From contig NW_024881327.1 of assembly GCF_018691265.1 (NCBI RefSeq), positions 22,065,936-22,129,935 on the forward strand: a stretch of 64,000 nt of DNA, in the 5' to 3' direction. Every line of letters starts with the position of its first letter. Within the stretch, counting starts at the first letter, position 1. The DNA is from Tyto alba (taxonomy: Eukaryota > Chordata > Aves > Strigiformes > Tytonidae). The notes beneath the pieces are model-generated. The model was not told the origin of the DNA, ran no database searches, and saw only the letters and a list, made by a program, of their open reading frames with translations. The translations under genes and the position numbers were made by a program. This document shows positions 41,305 to 55,192 of the stretch, piece by piece.

Positions 41305-44160
41305 CCAACTCGCAAGAATGTGTGCTGAAGAAGGTTGCTGTTATATATGGATTTTTAAAATACTGTATGCCACATCTGATTCTCAGTAAATTATTCATAG
41401 TGCAAATTTCTTGAACATTTCCATATACCACCTTTCCAATGATGGGACTTCTCAAAGGAGTGTTTTACATCCTGTGTTCCTGTAGGCAATGTTTATATAA
41501 TAGTCATTCCATTGTTGTAGAAAAATAATTTTGCCAAGAGCAATTTTAAACTGCTTTCTTGCAAGAAAAAAAAAAAGAAATAATTACTTTTATATTGCTT
41601 TTAAAAATCCAATCTGTTTAGAGATGGGGAGGAGGTAGAAAATAGATGCTTCCAAGTGTTGATTTCTTTGAGAAATTGCTAGTAATTATAAAGTGGAATG
41701 GCTGCATCAAGTCTCAGGTTCTGACAGCAATGAAAAAAGGCAGGAAACAGGGATGGGAGGGGTGTGTGTGTGTAGTAGAGGTATGCTGTACCTTTGCTTG
41801 TTTTTTATGTTTTGAAAAACATACCCTGATCCATCTCCCCCAAGCTATTTTTTAGCAACCTGCTTAAAAATGTTTAGCAACTATAGATAAGAAGAACCAT
41901 GGATTGGAATGGCTTCAGCTCTGACACAGCCTCTGAAATTGTGCACAATAGTTTAAAGATGCATCTTCTGAAATACATTCGCTGTAACAACTTTTTTATT
42001 CACAGATAAGTAAGCATCACATGACAGCAAGTATTTGACAGATAGAAAAATGCACATCAGGTACACAAAGTACCTGACTTTTTCAGCACATCTGCTGTCA
42101 AAGGGATAACCAACTAAATTCATCTACTTCGGATTATTTGTTTTACTTCAGGGGTGAAGGAAACACTGTAGATTAAATTAGTCAATACTCATGAAGGTGT
42201 TCAACTGACAAGTGAGGGGGGTAAAATGTTCTGTTTACTCCTGCGATGTTCTCAGTGTATTTTTTAGAGAATCTTGACATCCCTTATCAACACAACTAAT
42301 TACACTGTTAACACCCATTTTAAATGGAGTATCTAGTTTATGAATGACTTGAGTACAAAGCTACTACTACTCAATTAAATTTCTTGACAGCTGAATTTGA
42401 AAGAAATAAAATTTACTGGGTTACTAAAGCCAAAAGAAAGATGAAAAATGTGACAAGTTAATGCATATGTTATTAATGAAAGCATTTTATTAAGGCATTT
42501 AAAATGTTCAACTAAAAAAGCCCAGCCACTGTAACGTGACATCTTTTTGAAACTGAGATCGTTCTAGTCATTTGTGGAATCATTTTTTACCCCCCTTTCA
42601 TTAAAAGGAAACAATTTGGCTATCTTCATGGCAACAGTTAATGGATCTCATGGACAATAAAACAATCACATATATAGTTATCAGTTTTCATTAGCCATGA
42701 TAAATTTAAATATAAGGATGATCTTTGATTGTTGCACTGAAGTCTAATATCAATAAATTTATATCCTGATAATTTGAATTTCATAACTTTTGTACTAGTT
42801 TTTTTGCAACAGTTTTATTGACTAAGAATTATTATTTTTACATTTTCTGTGGAAATATTAATAAATACATGAAAATCCCAAGCTCAGTTTTGCTACTCTA
42901 CATGCAAGAAAGAGTGAAACAGACTCCAGCATTAGAAAAAAATCCATTAATACAATCATCTCCAACCACAGCATCTTCCCAGAACCATCCATAACTAGAC
43001 AATACTGCTTTCATTCCTAATTAAATTTATGCAATGCATTCTTCAACCAAGCTGTGGAAAACTGAGACAAGTTCTCCACCGCTGATGTTTTTAAGGGTAG
43101 TTCAACAATTCTGGGAGGCACTGGCTTTGTATTGTCTTGCTCAGAAAAAGAAATTTCAACTTTCTGGAAAACTAAAGTTTTGGTTACTGCTTACTGGAAA
43201 CAAAGAACATCTGTGCCACAGCACAATGTCTTTGATTCTACATTTCCTCTAGAACACAACGTCAATATGAAAATAATCTATTCATTACACTTAGGAATGC
43301 TTCTGATTATAAGAAGTAAAGAATTCAGTAGAACTAAGGTGAGGAGAGTATGGACTATAGTCATGTTCCTGTGCAGCACAGTCCTGAAATGCCAAGCAAG
43401 GACTAGCTCATCTTTTCCCAAATCCCACCTAAACTTGGTTAAAATTATGTATCTTCTTAAAGTGAGTTGTTTTGATTTAGCCTTTGGTCATTTCTTTTTA
43501 GCTTGTGCCTGAGGAAATAAAGCTTTTCTGCTGTTTCAAAGCATGTATGTGTATGCATGCAATTACAAAACTTCTAGCCAGCTGCAGCCAAACTGGGCAA
43601 AGAGGATGCCTGAAGAGATCAGCACTGTCTGACAGAAATGAACATTAAGGAGGAGACATCCTGTTAGTGCCAGTGAGGCTGAAAGGCTGTAGTCCTAGTT
43701 TACACTTGGATGTCCCAGAAACTGCCAAAGAACATCCATCTACATCATGAGAAAATCTCTCTTACAGTCTTAATGCTAACCAACCATGGTATACAAGTCT
43801 GCAAGAATCTCCCTCCATTAGTTTTCACAGGTGTTTTAGCAGAGACGGTAGCAGTTTTATAGTGCAATGAGCAAGCTAGACCTTTGCTCTTGCAATACCT
43901 TCCCAGCAGAGCACTCCACAACAAAGTCCATGTCAAAGTCTAGATGCTTCAGACCCATTCTTTCATTAACACTGGGGAGCCAAAAACATAGCTTTCATCT
44001 CAGAAAACAGCAATATTGTGAAGTGTGTTTTCCATTTTCAGTGAAGAACTGGGTAATGGGCAGTTCCACAGAAGGCAAATATAGTCAAAGTAGATTAAAA
44101 AAACAAAACAACTGAACCCTATGCCATGTACCAATCCAACAACAACAAAAAAGAGCAGTC

Positions 44161-45387
44161 TGTGCTGGGTTTGTGTGTACAGTGGGGGACTTTTGGTAGT
44201 GGAGGAGGGGGCTACAGTGGTGTCCCCCTGTAAGAAGATTCTTGAAGCAAACCCGGCTCCAAGTTGGACCCACCCCTGCACCAAGGCCAAGTCAATCAGC
44301 AATGATGTGCTTCTGTGTTAACATATTTAAGAGGGGGAACCTGGGAGAGGGAGCTTTGAGGAGTTTGTCATGGTTTGAGCCTGGTCAGTAGCTAAACACC
44401 ACGCAGCCGCTCACTCACCCTCCCCCTACTTGGGAATAGGGAGGGAATTGGAGGGGCAAAGGGAGACTCACTGGTTGAGATAAAAACAGTTTAATAACAG
44501 TAATAGAATAATATGGTGACAGTATAAACGGATAATGTACAGTACAGTTGCTCATCACCCACCAACTGACACCCGCCTGCTCCCAGCCTGCGACCCTGAA
44601 CACAAAGACACATCGGCAACACTCCGGGAAGTGAGAGCCCCTTCCCCCCGCCCACTCCTTCCTTTATATAGTGAGCACGACATCACATGACATGGAACAG
44701 CGGCCAATCCGGGCCCAGCCCTCCAGCTGTGCTCCCACCTCCCCCCCTTGCGCCTGCACAGAGGCAGGACATGGGAAGCTGGAGAGTCCCTGAATTCTCA
44801 GTGTGCATCAGCACTCCTCCAGCTACCAAAAATGAACACGAACTCTATTCCAGCCCGAACCAGGACAGGGTTGCAAGAAGAACATCTGTGTGAACACCAA
44901 TGTCAGTGGAAGAAAGGAGGGGCAGTTGCACAGGTGCAGATCCCCACTGCAGCCCATAGTGAGATGGCAGGGCTGCCCTCCCTGCTGCCCATGGAGGTCC
45001 ACAGTGAAGCAGATGCTGACCCGCAGCCTGTGGAGGACCCCATGCCAGAGCAGGTGATTGCCCCCAAAGGAGGCCGGGACTCTGTGGGAAGAAGAACACC
45101 TACTGTTGTAGTTTGGCACTGGAAGGACTGCAACATGTAGGAGTGATCCACGCCAGAGCAGTTCAAGGAGAGCTCATGACAGAGAAAGTTCATGGAGGGC
45201 TGTCTCCCGTGAGAGGGGAATCACACTGAATCAGGGGACAGTGTAAGGATTTCTACCCTGCCCTGAGGAGAAAGAAGTAGCAGGACTGACTATACCCCCT
45301 GTTCCCTGCCCCCTGCGCTGCTGGGGGTGAAGCAGAGAGTGAACGGCTGTGTGGTGCTCAGTTACCCTCTGAGCTCAAACCATGACA
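44161..45387 (+). mobile_element. Older ERV-type LTR, plus strand, interrupted by a second LTR
   Basis: The element starts TGTGCTGGG and ends CAAACCATGACA, so it has TG...CA ends. It is split by an unrelated insertion at 44366-44867; the two parts (205 and 520 bases) add to about 725 bases. A TATA-like box (TATTTAAG) lies at 44324-44331. The right-hand part contains the 'gaccccatgccagagcagg' type of phrase that I recognise from a repeat family common in birds. Its last 50 or so bases (about 45339-45387) match, in the opposite sense, the first 50 bases of the inserted LTR, including GGCTGTGTGGTG and the terminal CAAACCATGACA. The two LTRs are therefore related families. No matching target duplication was found (CAGTC left, AGGCT right), so the element is old or its left edge is misplaced. 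No internal ERV coding region adjoins it. Confidence 0.65.
44366..44867 (-). mobile_element. Solo ERVL-type LTR inserted inside an older LTR
   Basis: On the minus strand it runs from TGTCCTGGTTCGGGCTGG to CAGGCTCAAACCATGACA, 502 bases. It has a TATA box (TATATAAA, plus-strand TTTATATA at 44663-44670) and an ATTAAA polyadenylation signal (plus-strand TTTAAT at 44490-44495). This order of TATA box, ATTAAA and CTGTTTTATCTCAACC is that of an LTR family I recognise as very abundant in birds. Five bases on each side, GAGTT and GGGTT, agree at four of five positions, consistent with the 5-base target duplication typical of ERVL elements. No internal retroviral sequence is present, so it is a solo LTR. 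It lies 34 bases downstream of the host LTR's TATA-like box, in the opposite orientation. Confidence 0.8.
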
Positions 45388-48300
45388 AGGCTTATTCATG
45401 TATACTTAACTTATATTTTAAGAACAGAATAGTGCAACTGAAATTACTGCTACTTAAATAAATTCAGATTTCTTTAGTTTCATTGTGTATGGTATTTCTT
45501 ATGCTTGTGTTGCCAGGAGAATAAGCCATCTACCCCTCCCCTAACTCAGCCCAGGATTAACAGCAATCTTTCATTCTCTGCTCTGATGCCCCAAACAGAG
45601 CTCTTAAGTTAAGATCCTCTTTTTGTCAACACATTCAAATCTAAAAAGACTCGGTGAGAATCAATGTAAGTGGCTCATGTACACTTGGGGTCTGTACATA
45701 GCAAGACAGAGAGAAGTAGAAATAAAAAAGAAAGAAGCAAAAGGAAGCAGGTCCAAAACTGACACCAGGGACCTTGAGTCCATTCATCACAAAACTAAAG
45801 GACAGATATAATTCTCCTCCCTTTACTCATATAGGAAAGTAAAGCTCTCTTGCACACATTCTAACTCTCTTTCTTTCTCCTTTCCTAATGCTCTCTGATA
45901 CTCACTCTTTCTCAGTGTATGTGTGCCTCTTAGTCACATGCAAAAGCCCTACATGTAACATATCATAGAAATAACCATATGTTTGTGCAGTTGAACCCCA
46001 ATTTAGAAGCCCTAGAGACTATCAAATAATTTTAGTGCTGAGCTTTAAGAAGATCATGATTCTTAGGAGAAAATTTCATCTTCTTAGAAGAGATATACGG
46101 CCGAAGCTGGCTGCTGAATTTTAAAATTAGTTATTCAAAAAGCATTTAATTGGCTTTTACATCACATGGAAAGTAGAAAGGACTTCAGAGACAAATTATC
46201 AAGATACGTTAATCAATTCGTCCTTCAAAAAGATTTGGTACTGTATCTGTTGAAATCTCATAGTTAATAATTACCAACAAAAAGTAATTAAGAATTGTTT
46301 GAACTCATTTGCTGGACTCACTTTCCCATGTCAGTTCCCCGTTATTTGAATTCCTTAAACTCTGAATTAATTATATGGTTACAAATATTGGGCAAAAAAT
46401 AGGATTGTAAGTAATTATGAGTTACCAACTGATATGATCATGAATACAGTACATTTCACCTCACTAGTTCCATATCCAGCACTCTAATTGTTTGTAAACC
46501 TCAAAGCACATGTATTGCTCATTCAAAGTTTAACAAACTCTGTTGAGAAGTTCAGTTGGGGTGTGATCGCCATTAAAAATTTAATTAACACTACTTTTTG
46601 TCTCCTTCAATTCAGATTACCTTCTTCACATGCAGTTAGCTGACTTACGGATAAAAACAAGTTAACTTATTTGTACTATTTGTTGTGAATATAATCCCAT
46701 CCAATAAATCTCTCTGAGGCACAGTCTATCTTCAGACTATACTTCTTGTCTTTTACAAGGTATTTCCTTTCTCCTTGGATGCATGGGCAGTTCTCTTAAG
46801 GCATATATCCAGTTTATGGTATAAAGGAAGTACAGTCTCCAGCAGAGACTTAGTTCTAGTATCTTTTTAAAGGTTCTTGAATAACTGTAGTTGTCAACAT
46901 TATTGTCTCAGTCCTTCTAGAATAGGTTTCACAGCACTTTTTGCAGTATATATGATGTTTTCTTCATTTGCAAGTCTCTGCCAATTCATCAAGTTGGAGA
47001 ACACATCGGGGGTTTGGACAGAAATAAGGCAAATATTGTATTATCAGAAGTCAACCTGTAAGATAACTGCAAACAAATTATTGCATTTATCTATAGATTC
47101 AATTTAGGCTTTTCTTTCTTGACTTTAATGACAAAGGTGTGAAGAAATGCTAGTGGACAAGGCACTGAAATTCTGCTTCCCTACCCGTAATCAGTTCCTC
47201 CATCGATAAATACTCTCCTCATTAAGGGTTAACATCACCATGAAGGGGTTTTGTTTCTACTATGTCTGCCCCTACTGGCAATTAGTCAACGGAGGATATT
47301 TAAGTAACACACTAAGCAAGCAATGGTTTTATGACAAGATCTTTTAAAGTGGGAACAAGAATATAGGTAGGTGTAAATTATTCTCTGAAGAAACAGAACT
47401 GTGATCTTTTGGCAGGGGAAAAATAGCAGGAAGGTATAAGGCAAGACAGATTGTTTTTAAAAAAGTATCCTTCTATTCAGTTCTCCGTTGCCTGTGATTT
47501 TTTCCTGTCAGAGGAATTTGTACAAACTTACACATTTGCTGCATGTATAACTTGTATCACCCCTTATTTCACAGCTGCACTCAGCTTTTAATGTTGAAAC
47601 TTCCTTAGCTAAAATCACCTATGCCCACCTGGGTGCCTGACAGAAGCTTTCTCTGTGGGCTAGAAGAACAACGTGATTAAAGGAAAGTTGGCTTCTGCTT
47701 CATTTGAAATCTCACTTGTAGGTAACAAAAATTACACACCCTATCTGTCTACTGACAGACATGGTGATGAGTATTAGACCATTATTTGATTTCAATCTTC
47801 TTTACCTTTAGGGTGTCTCCATGTAATATATATAAACATTAAAATAAAAATAGTGAGGCTGTATTCCATGATACTGTACATGGAATAGAAAACACCAGTA
47901 AAATGCCTCCAGATTTTACCTATAGCAACAACAAGCAGGAAAGCAGGAACCATAATGTCATATCACTCTTGGAAAAGGTCTTGACACTAGAAGTTCATAA
48001 TGTTAACACAGTTCTTGGGACATTTTCATTCCCTATGATGAAATCTAAAGAGAATTGGGGGGAAGGGGGAAGGGTGCTTTTGCGGAAAAGGAGTCAGTTT
48101 TAAAGTGTTACTATGAAATTTGCATGACTCAGGCAGATTTTTCATATTATCAAAGTGCAGGTTTTTTATCATGTTGCTGAGTTTAGAAACAAGTTTTAAA
48201 TCCTGTGCATGCTCCTTGTTAAACTCCCCAGCTAGAGACACTGGTGGAAGAATAAGTAATCTGAAGTGAAAAACTTTTCCTTAAAGTCAATTAAAGTTCT

Positions 48301-51300
48301 GATTTTGATATAAGGAGCCACATGTCATATTCATGCCCAAACACAAAATAAATGTGGCAACTCACTTGAATTCTAGTCCATCTATTCTTTGAAACAAACT
48401 AGCAGTTTTCAGGTTTGTCTCCTTGTAATTTGTGGCATTTTGCAAAGACCTGTTGTTTAGCAGGCTGTTGCCTGCTCTCTCACCTGCACACCTGTGTAAG
48501 AAGCTTTTGGTAAGGAGGGTTTTCAGCCTGATCAGCGCTCTGACATGGTTCTTAATTTTGGCACATCATCTCAGCATCAGCACAAGCAGGACAGGAGCTC
48601 ATCAGCCTTAATTTTTGTCCAGTTTGAGTCGTTCTGTGAATCCCAGCCAGAGCTGATATGATAAATGACAAATACCAGCATTTTCTAAGGCAGATCCCGC
48701 TCTCCCTTCTGCAGGTCTTTTGTTTCTGTCACACTGTCTCTAACTCTGACATGAATTTGTGCAGCTGCTTGGTAAACTATCTTGGCCAACTGAGACAGCA
48801 AAAAAACAACCAGAAGGAACAAAAGAGTGGGATGATTCTTTAACTTCATGCACTGATCAGTCAGGCTTGTGAGAGACATTGAACTAATTTAAATATGCTT
48901 TTATTTAAAATAGAAAAAAGGTTCCATCCAATGAGAATTAAAAAAAGCTTAAAACTGTGGAGTTCTTTTCCTTATAAGAAACAATGAGCAGGTATTTTAA
49001 GGAATATTATAATAATAAGAAACCCAAAGATTTCTGGGACAAACTACCACAAATATGGGGTTTTGTATTTTTTCCTAAAAGAAAAAAAATCTTCTAAATA
49101 CGATTCTATTATAAGAACAAAAGAAAACAGAAAATAAAAGCATCTGGTATCTAACAAGAATTACAGTCTTACAGGTTTTTGTTTTTAAAGCTAAGTACAT
49201 ATTCAGTCAGGACTTGTTATAGCTGAAGTGTTTTTATATGAAACTAAGAAGGTGTGGATTCTATGGTTTTGTGGTGAGGTTTAAACACAAGCATGACCCT
49301 TTGAAGAAATTCAATACAGTCATAGGAAATACCATTCCCCTTATTTGACTACAGACAGAAAATGCACGTATTTTATACAGGATTGTTTTCAATTAATACA
49401 GTACCTCCAGTTAGTTCACCACATATTATATTTATACTATCCCAAAGCAGAAGCAGAATAATGTACCTAGGGAATTGAACAGAACAGCTTAGTTATGTTG
49501 AGTATTTTTCACACATACCAAAGTACACTTATTAAAAGAGAGGAGGTCACCTTTCTGAAACTCTAGGTCAACCGTTGAAATGGAGTAAAAATCCAGAAGG
49601 AAACATGGTGGTTCTCTGAAAATAATAAGATATAATTTAAAATGGTAGATGAGTAGTATTGAACTTGGCTAGGGACAACAAAAAATAATAAAGGAGACAT
49701 TTTAGATGTTAGAGAGTTACAGGTTCAGGTTCCTTATGAATACAAGTTCTCTCAGGAAAAGTAAAAAATGTCATTTATCTCTGTATAATCACTCATAGCA
49801 GATGAAAGAAGGGTTGACTTTTATTCAGCCCTTCCTCTCTTTTTCTCTGTTAAAATTAAAACACCCCCTAACAATCACTTAAAATACATACCAGCCATTC
49901 ATATTGTTGAAACAATTGACCTTAAGCTTGATAACCTAAAAGCCATCTTCTGTCTTCTCTTCTGGAAATGAGGTTGGATTCATTGCCTGAGTGTTCACAA
50001 AGCATGGGCATAGCTGTTGAATGAACACACGACTTACAGTCAGATACTTCTTGAATGAAGTGAATTAACGCTTTCGTTATCTGTGGTTTTCCTTCACTTA
50101 CTTGCTATTATTGAAATAGCTCTGTCTTTATCATAACAAGGTTTATATTGCTCTCTGAGGGACTTCCTCTGCACTATGTTCATTGCATAATCTACCGCTA
50201 TGAACGTTGTCACCAATGACAGCAGAATGCACATCAACAAATATATATTTTTTAACACTGTAAATAGAAGTGCTTGTCACAAATTATTTAATTTATCCAC
50301 CATAATATCAAAATTACAAGTTATGATGTAATATTTATGTGATATATATTGAAATTTTTTGTTTGCTAAATGAAAGGGTCATTACAAAGATATATATCAA
50401 TTACATAGTGCGAAGCTTAGCTCTTAGTTCACTTCACTCATCTGTATACATAATTTCAGACTATACCAATTCTTCCAAATGCTTTATGAACATTAACTAT
50501 CTTTAGAATATCACCACTTGAGAAATATAATTCATTCCATTTCCCTACCTGGAAATATGGAGCAGTAAGAACTTATCATATTATTGGAGTTTATTTGAAA
50601 TGGAGGTTAGATCATGATACAGTCACCACCAATCAGATACAATTAATTGCCAGTGCAGCTGGTCCCTAATACATACCATATACATGTTCTGATCTGTCTT
50701 TGGACTATGATTATCAAAATATAAACTTGTTTTCAGCTACCAGCTTTAAAGATACTTGCCAAAGTAGTAGCATCTGTGTTAGACACAAGATTAATATTCA
50801 TTACTTTCTTGTTATTGCTTCTCATTCATAACACTTACACTGTAATAAACTAACATCTGTATCTCAAATAACTAGGAATGATCTTAAATTAAATAAACAT
50901 GACACAGCATATCCTGATGTAAATATGGTATGTTTGTTTCTCAGACTGATTTTTTGCTGCGGTAAACATCTGCGTTTCAAGTCACCCAAACCACTGTTGT
51001 TTGCCCAGGTATATCAGCACTAGAGAAACTCAGTTTTGAAATATTTTTTGCATGAGAAAATAACTGAGAAAAGCATACTTAACAAAGCAAAAATAAACAT
51101 ATTTTAAACAAAATATCAGACAAGCAAAAATCTCAGCAAGCTAGTGAAAAATGGAAAATATGTTTCTGTGGACACATTTCTACATCAGAGTTCCATTTAG
51201 AAAATTCTGTGAAAAATTTTGCTCTTGATAAGATACCAATACCTGATTTTCTTTGTCAGCTCCCAGTGTGGTGCTTTTCTAATTGCAAGCTAAATGTAGA

Positions 51301-51355
51301 TAGCCAATAGATGAATGAAATATTTCTATTATTCCAACTCAATTAGGTCCCACTC

Positions 51356-51387
51356 TTTTTTTCTTTTTTTTTTTTTTTTTTTTTTTT
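51356..51387 (+). repeat. Poly-T run
   Basis: Thirty-two bases, all T except one C at 51363. No retroposon body was recognised on either side, so it cannot be assigned to a tail. Confidence 0.95.
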
Positions 51388-52370
51388 AGGTAGTTAAATG
51401 CTTAATGAGTGAGTTTGGTACTTAACATTTTGTCTAATTCAGTGTCATCTTTACACATCCTGAACTATTCAAATTTAGCCCTTAGTCTGTATGCTTAACA
51501 GAGACCTATTGTGCAATCTTGACTTGACCTTTTCTATATCTTAAGTTATAATAAAGATTGAGGGAATTGTTTTTCCTAATACATTAGATCTGTTTGAATT
51601 TAATCTGTTAATTGTTTCAATGCATTTCCCCAATACTTGCCCAAAACCAGTATGCAAGTTTTGTGCCACAACTGCAGTTACGAAAATTTGAAGTGCTGAG
51701 GTAATATCAACACAATGAACTCATGCTCTTTAGATGAGGGAAACTTTACTTTGTGTTTCTGCAGGAAGCCTTTTAAAAAGATATACTTGTTGAAAAATGA
51801 AAAAAATAAATCATGCATATGCCAAAGTCTCCTCCACAGACCCATGGTCATAGAATACTACATGTTAGAAAGCAAAATTTTGTTTATTAAAAAAGCCAAC
51901 AGTTGTCTCTTTGCCTAGGAGAGTGAGATTTGCTCACTTTGTCTTCTTCTAGAAACATGGAATTATCCATTGAATCATATGGATTAGATCAGATCAGTAA
52001 GTGCTATTTTCCTACCTGAACATTTAAGTGAATTTATAGTCTCATTTTTTTCTTTCCTATATTCCACAGTTCCAGTTTCTTTAATGACAGATACACCCAC
52101 TCTTGACTGTTGGATACTAATTTAGCCAATTATTTATGCATATGTTTAAGTATAGGAATGTGAACATTATGATATGCACGAAGTATATCTAGATATTTAA
52201 GCTAAACTAATAATATTTTTCTCTTCTTTGCATTCATGACAGTGTTAAAGTAAATACCTGACATTTTGAGAGCTTCAGGAGGGAATTTATACTTAAAGAA
52301 AGTTAGAAAAAAATTTCACAAGTATTAGAATCATCAGTTTGGAATTCAATTATTAAATATCACCAAACAT

Positions 52371-52393
52371 TTTTTGTTTTGTTTTGTTTTGTT
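52371..52393 (+). repeat. (TTTTG)n tract
   Basis: Four TTTTG units, the first preceded by extra T residues. Confidence 0.85.
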
Positions 52394-54274
52394 AATACAT
52401 AATTACTATTCAGTGTTTGGAGGTTTATCTTTTTTGTTTAAAAGAACAGCAAATATAGGACTAATGACTTGTAAATAGTGTGGCATAATTTTCTAATTTT
52501 TTAAAAAATTGATTTATTATAGTAAATCACAGATTTTTCTGTCTCTTTCAATCAGGTGCTGATATTAATGTTAGTGTTTTGCCTTAATGGAAATATTGGC
52601 AGATTGGAAGTATACAAAGAGATTAAACTCTACAACTAAACACCAAATGAGTTAGACACATATTTTTTTTTTGTTTGTTTATACCTAAGGAGGGGGTTGG
52701 TGAGAAAATATGTCAGCTTTATTTAATTTCCAAGGAAATTCAGGTCATTTATGGCAATAAAATAAATACCGTTAAGCCCATACTGACATTTTCATGGAAC
52801 AGACTTTACAGAGACCCTAAACTCTTCCATGATGTATAGAATATTTTCTCCAAAAGTTTACCTTATTTACTATTTAATTTGAAGATAAATATTAACATCA
52901 CAAATAAGAATCTAATGAGCATGGATTTGTATGCTGAACTGAAATTCTGCTGTGAATTAGAATTCTGATGTTATAATGTCAGCGCTAATTGACATTTAAT
53001 TTGTTCATTAATAATGCTAAATCTCTGCTATCTCATTAAATGGCATATCATGCTAAACATAAACAGATGAAAGTTTTTTTAAAAATCTGACCCTTGAACA
53101 GCCTAAAAAAGCATAAAATCATTATGTATGATATGAAATACAGTTATATGTATTACATATAAGGGTTTCAACTTTTGAAAGAAGTACGAGTTTGATGGTT
53201 TCTTCAATAGCAGCAGGATCAGCACAAAGGTATTAAAATGCAAGTAACATTATAAGTTAATTCCTCACTAGCCAGGAAATGCAAGATTTAGGGTTGAAAC
53301 AATAACCTTAACTTACCCCCATGGGTTGTGTGCAATAAAGTAGTATGTAATTCCATGATCACATAAAGTATTAAAGTATAAATGTGCAGAATCCCTACCA
53401 CCTCCCCTAAAGATAAAACATTTTGCAGTAGTGTAGATACCTTTTAGTCCTCACCAGTAGGTACAGGGCAGAAAGTCCCTGGGTGTACAGCAGAAGCACA
53501 GCTGGGACATAGCATTCTTCATTGTTTGGATAAGCCGCTTTGTATCCCCAAAAAGGAAGAGCAGCATATTAAGGTGTAATCTATAATTTGTGTAAGCCTC
53601 AACATAAAACATTAAAGAATTTCTTCTCACTTTTGCACTGGCTGATTAGAAGAAATGCAATGTTTCCAAATCCCATATGTGCTATTAACTAAAAGATCCT
53701 TTACATGAAACAGGGGATAAATACTTGATGTAATTTCATGTATTACCTTACACGTTTTGTTCCTTGAATAATAATCAGAATACCTGTTCATGTAAAATCA
53801 GTTTTTTGAGTGACTTTTAAGACATCATTGATAGATGTGTGTAAAATAATATGTCTTTCTGTAAAATAAGTCTATTCTACTACACAAAAACTATAATTTA
53901 TTTAAAAGTTTTACTGTACAATTGTGTCTGTAAAACACATTCTCAATCAGATTATATGAAAGGCATGGTTCAGCCCGTCATCCTTTGGTTACAGTAGATT
54001 TGCTGATGTCACATCAAAAAGCTCATTTGAAATCCTATTTCCTAGTTTTAATTATTTCTGGAGACCAGAGAATAATGATACATTTGATATAAATTCAGTT
54101 CTTCCAGTATTAATTCAACCATTTCCTTTTGGAACTTTATGTTCTATATAACAAATATAAAATTATGTTGTACTGGGTATTATCTACATTCATAGTGGAA
54201 TGTTAATGGAAATACTTCTGCCATTTTAAGTATATTTTCTGGAAAAATCTAAAGCAAACATCTATTCATCTATT

Positions 54275-54295
54275 CTTTTTTTTATTTTTTTTTTT
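54275..54295 (+). repeat. T-rich run
   Basis: Two T runs separated by a single A, ending TTTCCTCAG. It resembles a plus-strand splice acceptor tract, but no coding frame follows. Confidence 0.8.
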
Positions 54296-55192
54296 CCTCA
54301 GTACACAGATAACAGGAGATTCAAATTAGGATGTTCAGTTCCCTTTACAACACTTCTTCAGATGTGAAAGTTTTTTTTTTACTCCCCTCAGCAAAAATTA
54401 TCTGAAACCACCATTCCATTACCTATATTCTAAACAGTACACTAATGAAAACCGTATCACCCAAGAGAGAGATCTATATGATAATTCTTCCTAAGACTTC
54501 TGTGTAAAAATTTCCACTTTATTTTGAGCTAGCAAGCGGCTTGAAGAGCAACGATATGAAACTGAAGTTCTGATGAGAACACAAGAAACCTAATTATCCC
54601 AGCTGTCTTCTTCACCATTCTTTTTGAAAAAAAAAAAAAAATCACTATCAGTTTAATTTGCTATTGTGAGCCTGAGGTTTATTAAGCACAACAACAGTTT
54701 ATCAACACTGGCACAAAAATTACAATTTCACTGTGACAAAAATGAATACCGATATATAAGTGTCTTACATATTACTGGTCTTTTTTACTCTTCTATTTCT
54801 CACTCTTCATCACTGCTTAGCATGATCAGCCACCCGAGTTCAACAGCCGCCTCCACTGTACTTCAGGGACACTGCCATTTTGTCAGGTTTGCAGATGTAC
54901 TTTAAAGCACTGCAGAGAAAAGCACCAAGCAGCATTTTGCAGTTGGGTCTTCTGCTATCTCTACAGAGAGGCACATGGAGGATGATTCCTCTTGCTGTCA
55001 GGGATTAGGATTTCTTGGGGAGACTTCTGGGCAAAGCGCCCAGAACAGCAGCAGGTTGGGGGCGAGGTACTTGTTACTAAGCACACTTGGAAAAGGCCGT
55101 GTCGCCTGTGCCACCATGCCCAAACGCCGAGGCCTGGCCTGCCATTACGGTACACTAACACCATGCGGTGAGTACTGGGCCTGACAACTCAC

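Larger units (their letters stand above)
38923..55192 (-). other. Proposed 16.3-kb intron of the minus-strand gene
   Basis: This is the space between the two phase-matched exons. It holds ordinary AT-rich non-coding sequence, the nested LTR pair at 44161-45387, an A-rich AAAAC tract at 41241-41304, a poly-T run at 51356-51387 and a TTTTG tract at 52371-52393. Two GC-richer patches (about 39600-39830 and 40130-40620) give short frames on both strands, but no splice-bounded exon. 45388-55192 contains nothing I can name beyond simple repeats. Further small exons could be hidden here, so the intron may be subdivided. The assignment is only as good as the two exons that bound it. Confidence 0.3.

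Noticed and set aside
41198..41455. Minus-strand frame with a phenylalanine-rich run
   Set aside because: The run is the translation of the A-rich AAAAC tract at 41241-41304.
43132..43512. 126-codon plus-strand open frame
   Set aside because: No family resemblance. It overlaps another frame at 43034 in a different register, and no conserved coding pattern is visible.
44748..45140. 130-codon plus-strand open frame, the longest in the window
   Set aside because: It starts inside the inserted LTR and runs across its boundary at 44867 into the older LTR, so it is a chance frame over two joined repeats. Overlapping minus-strand frames of 84-98 codons in the same place have the same cause.
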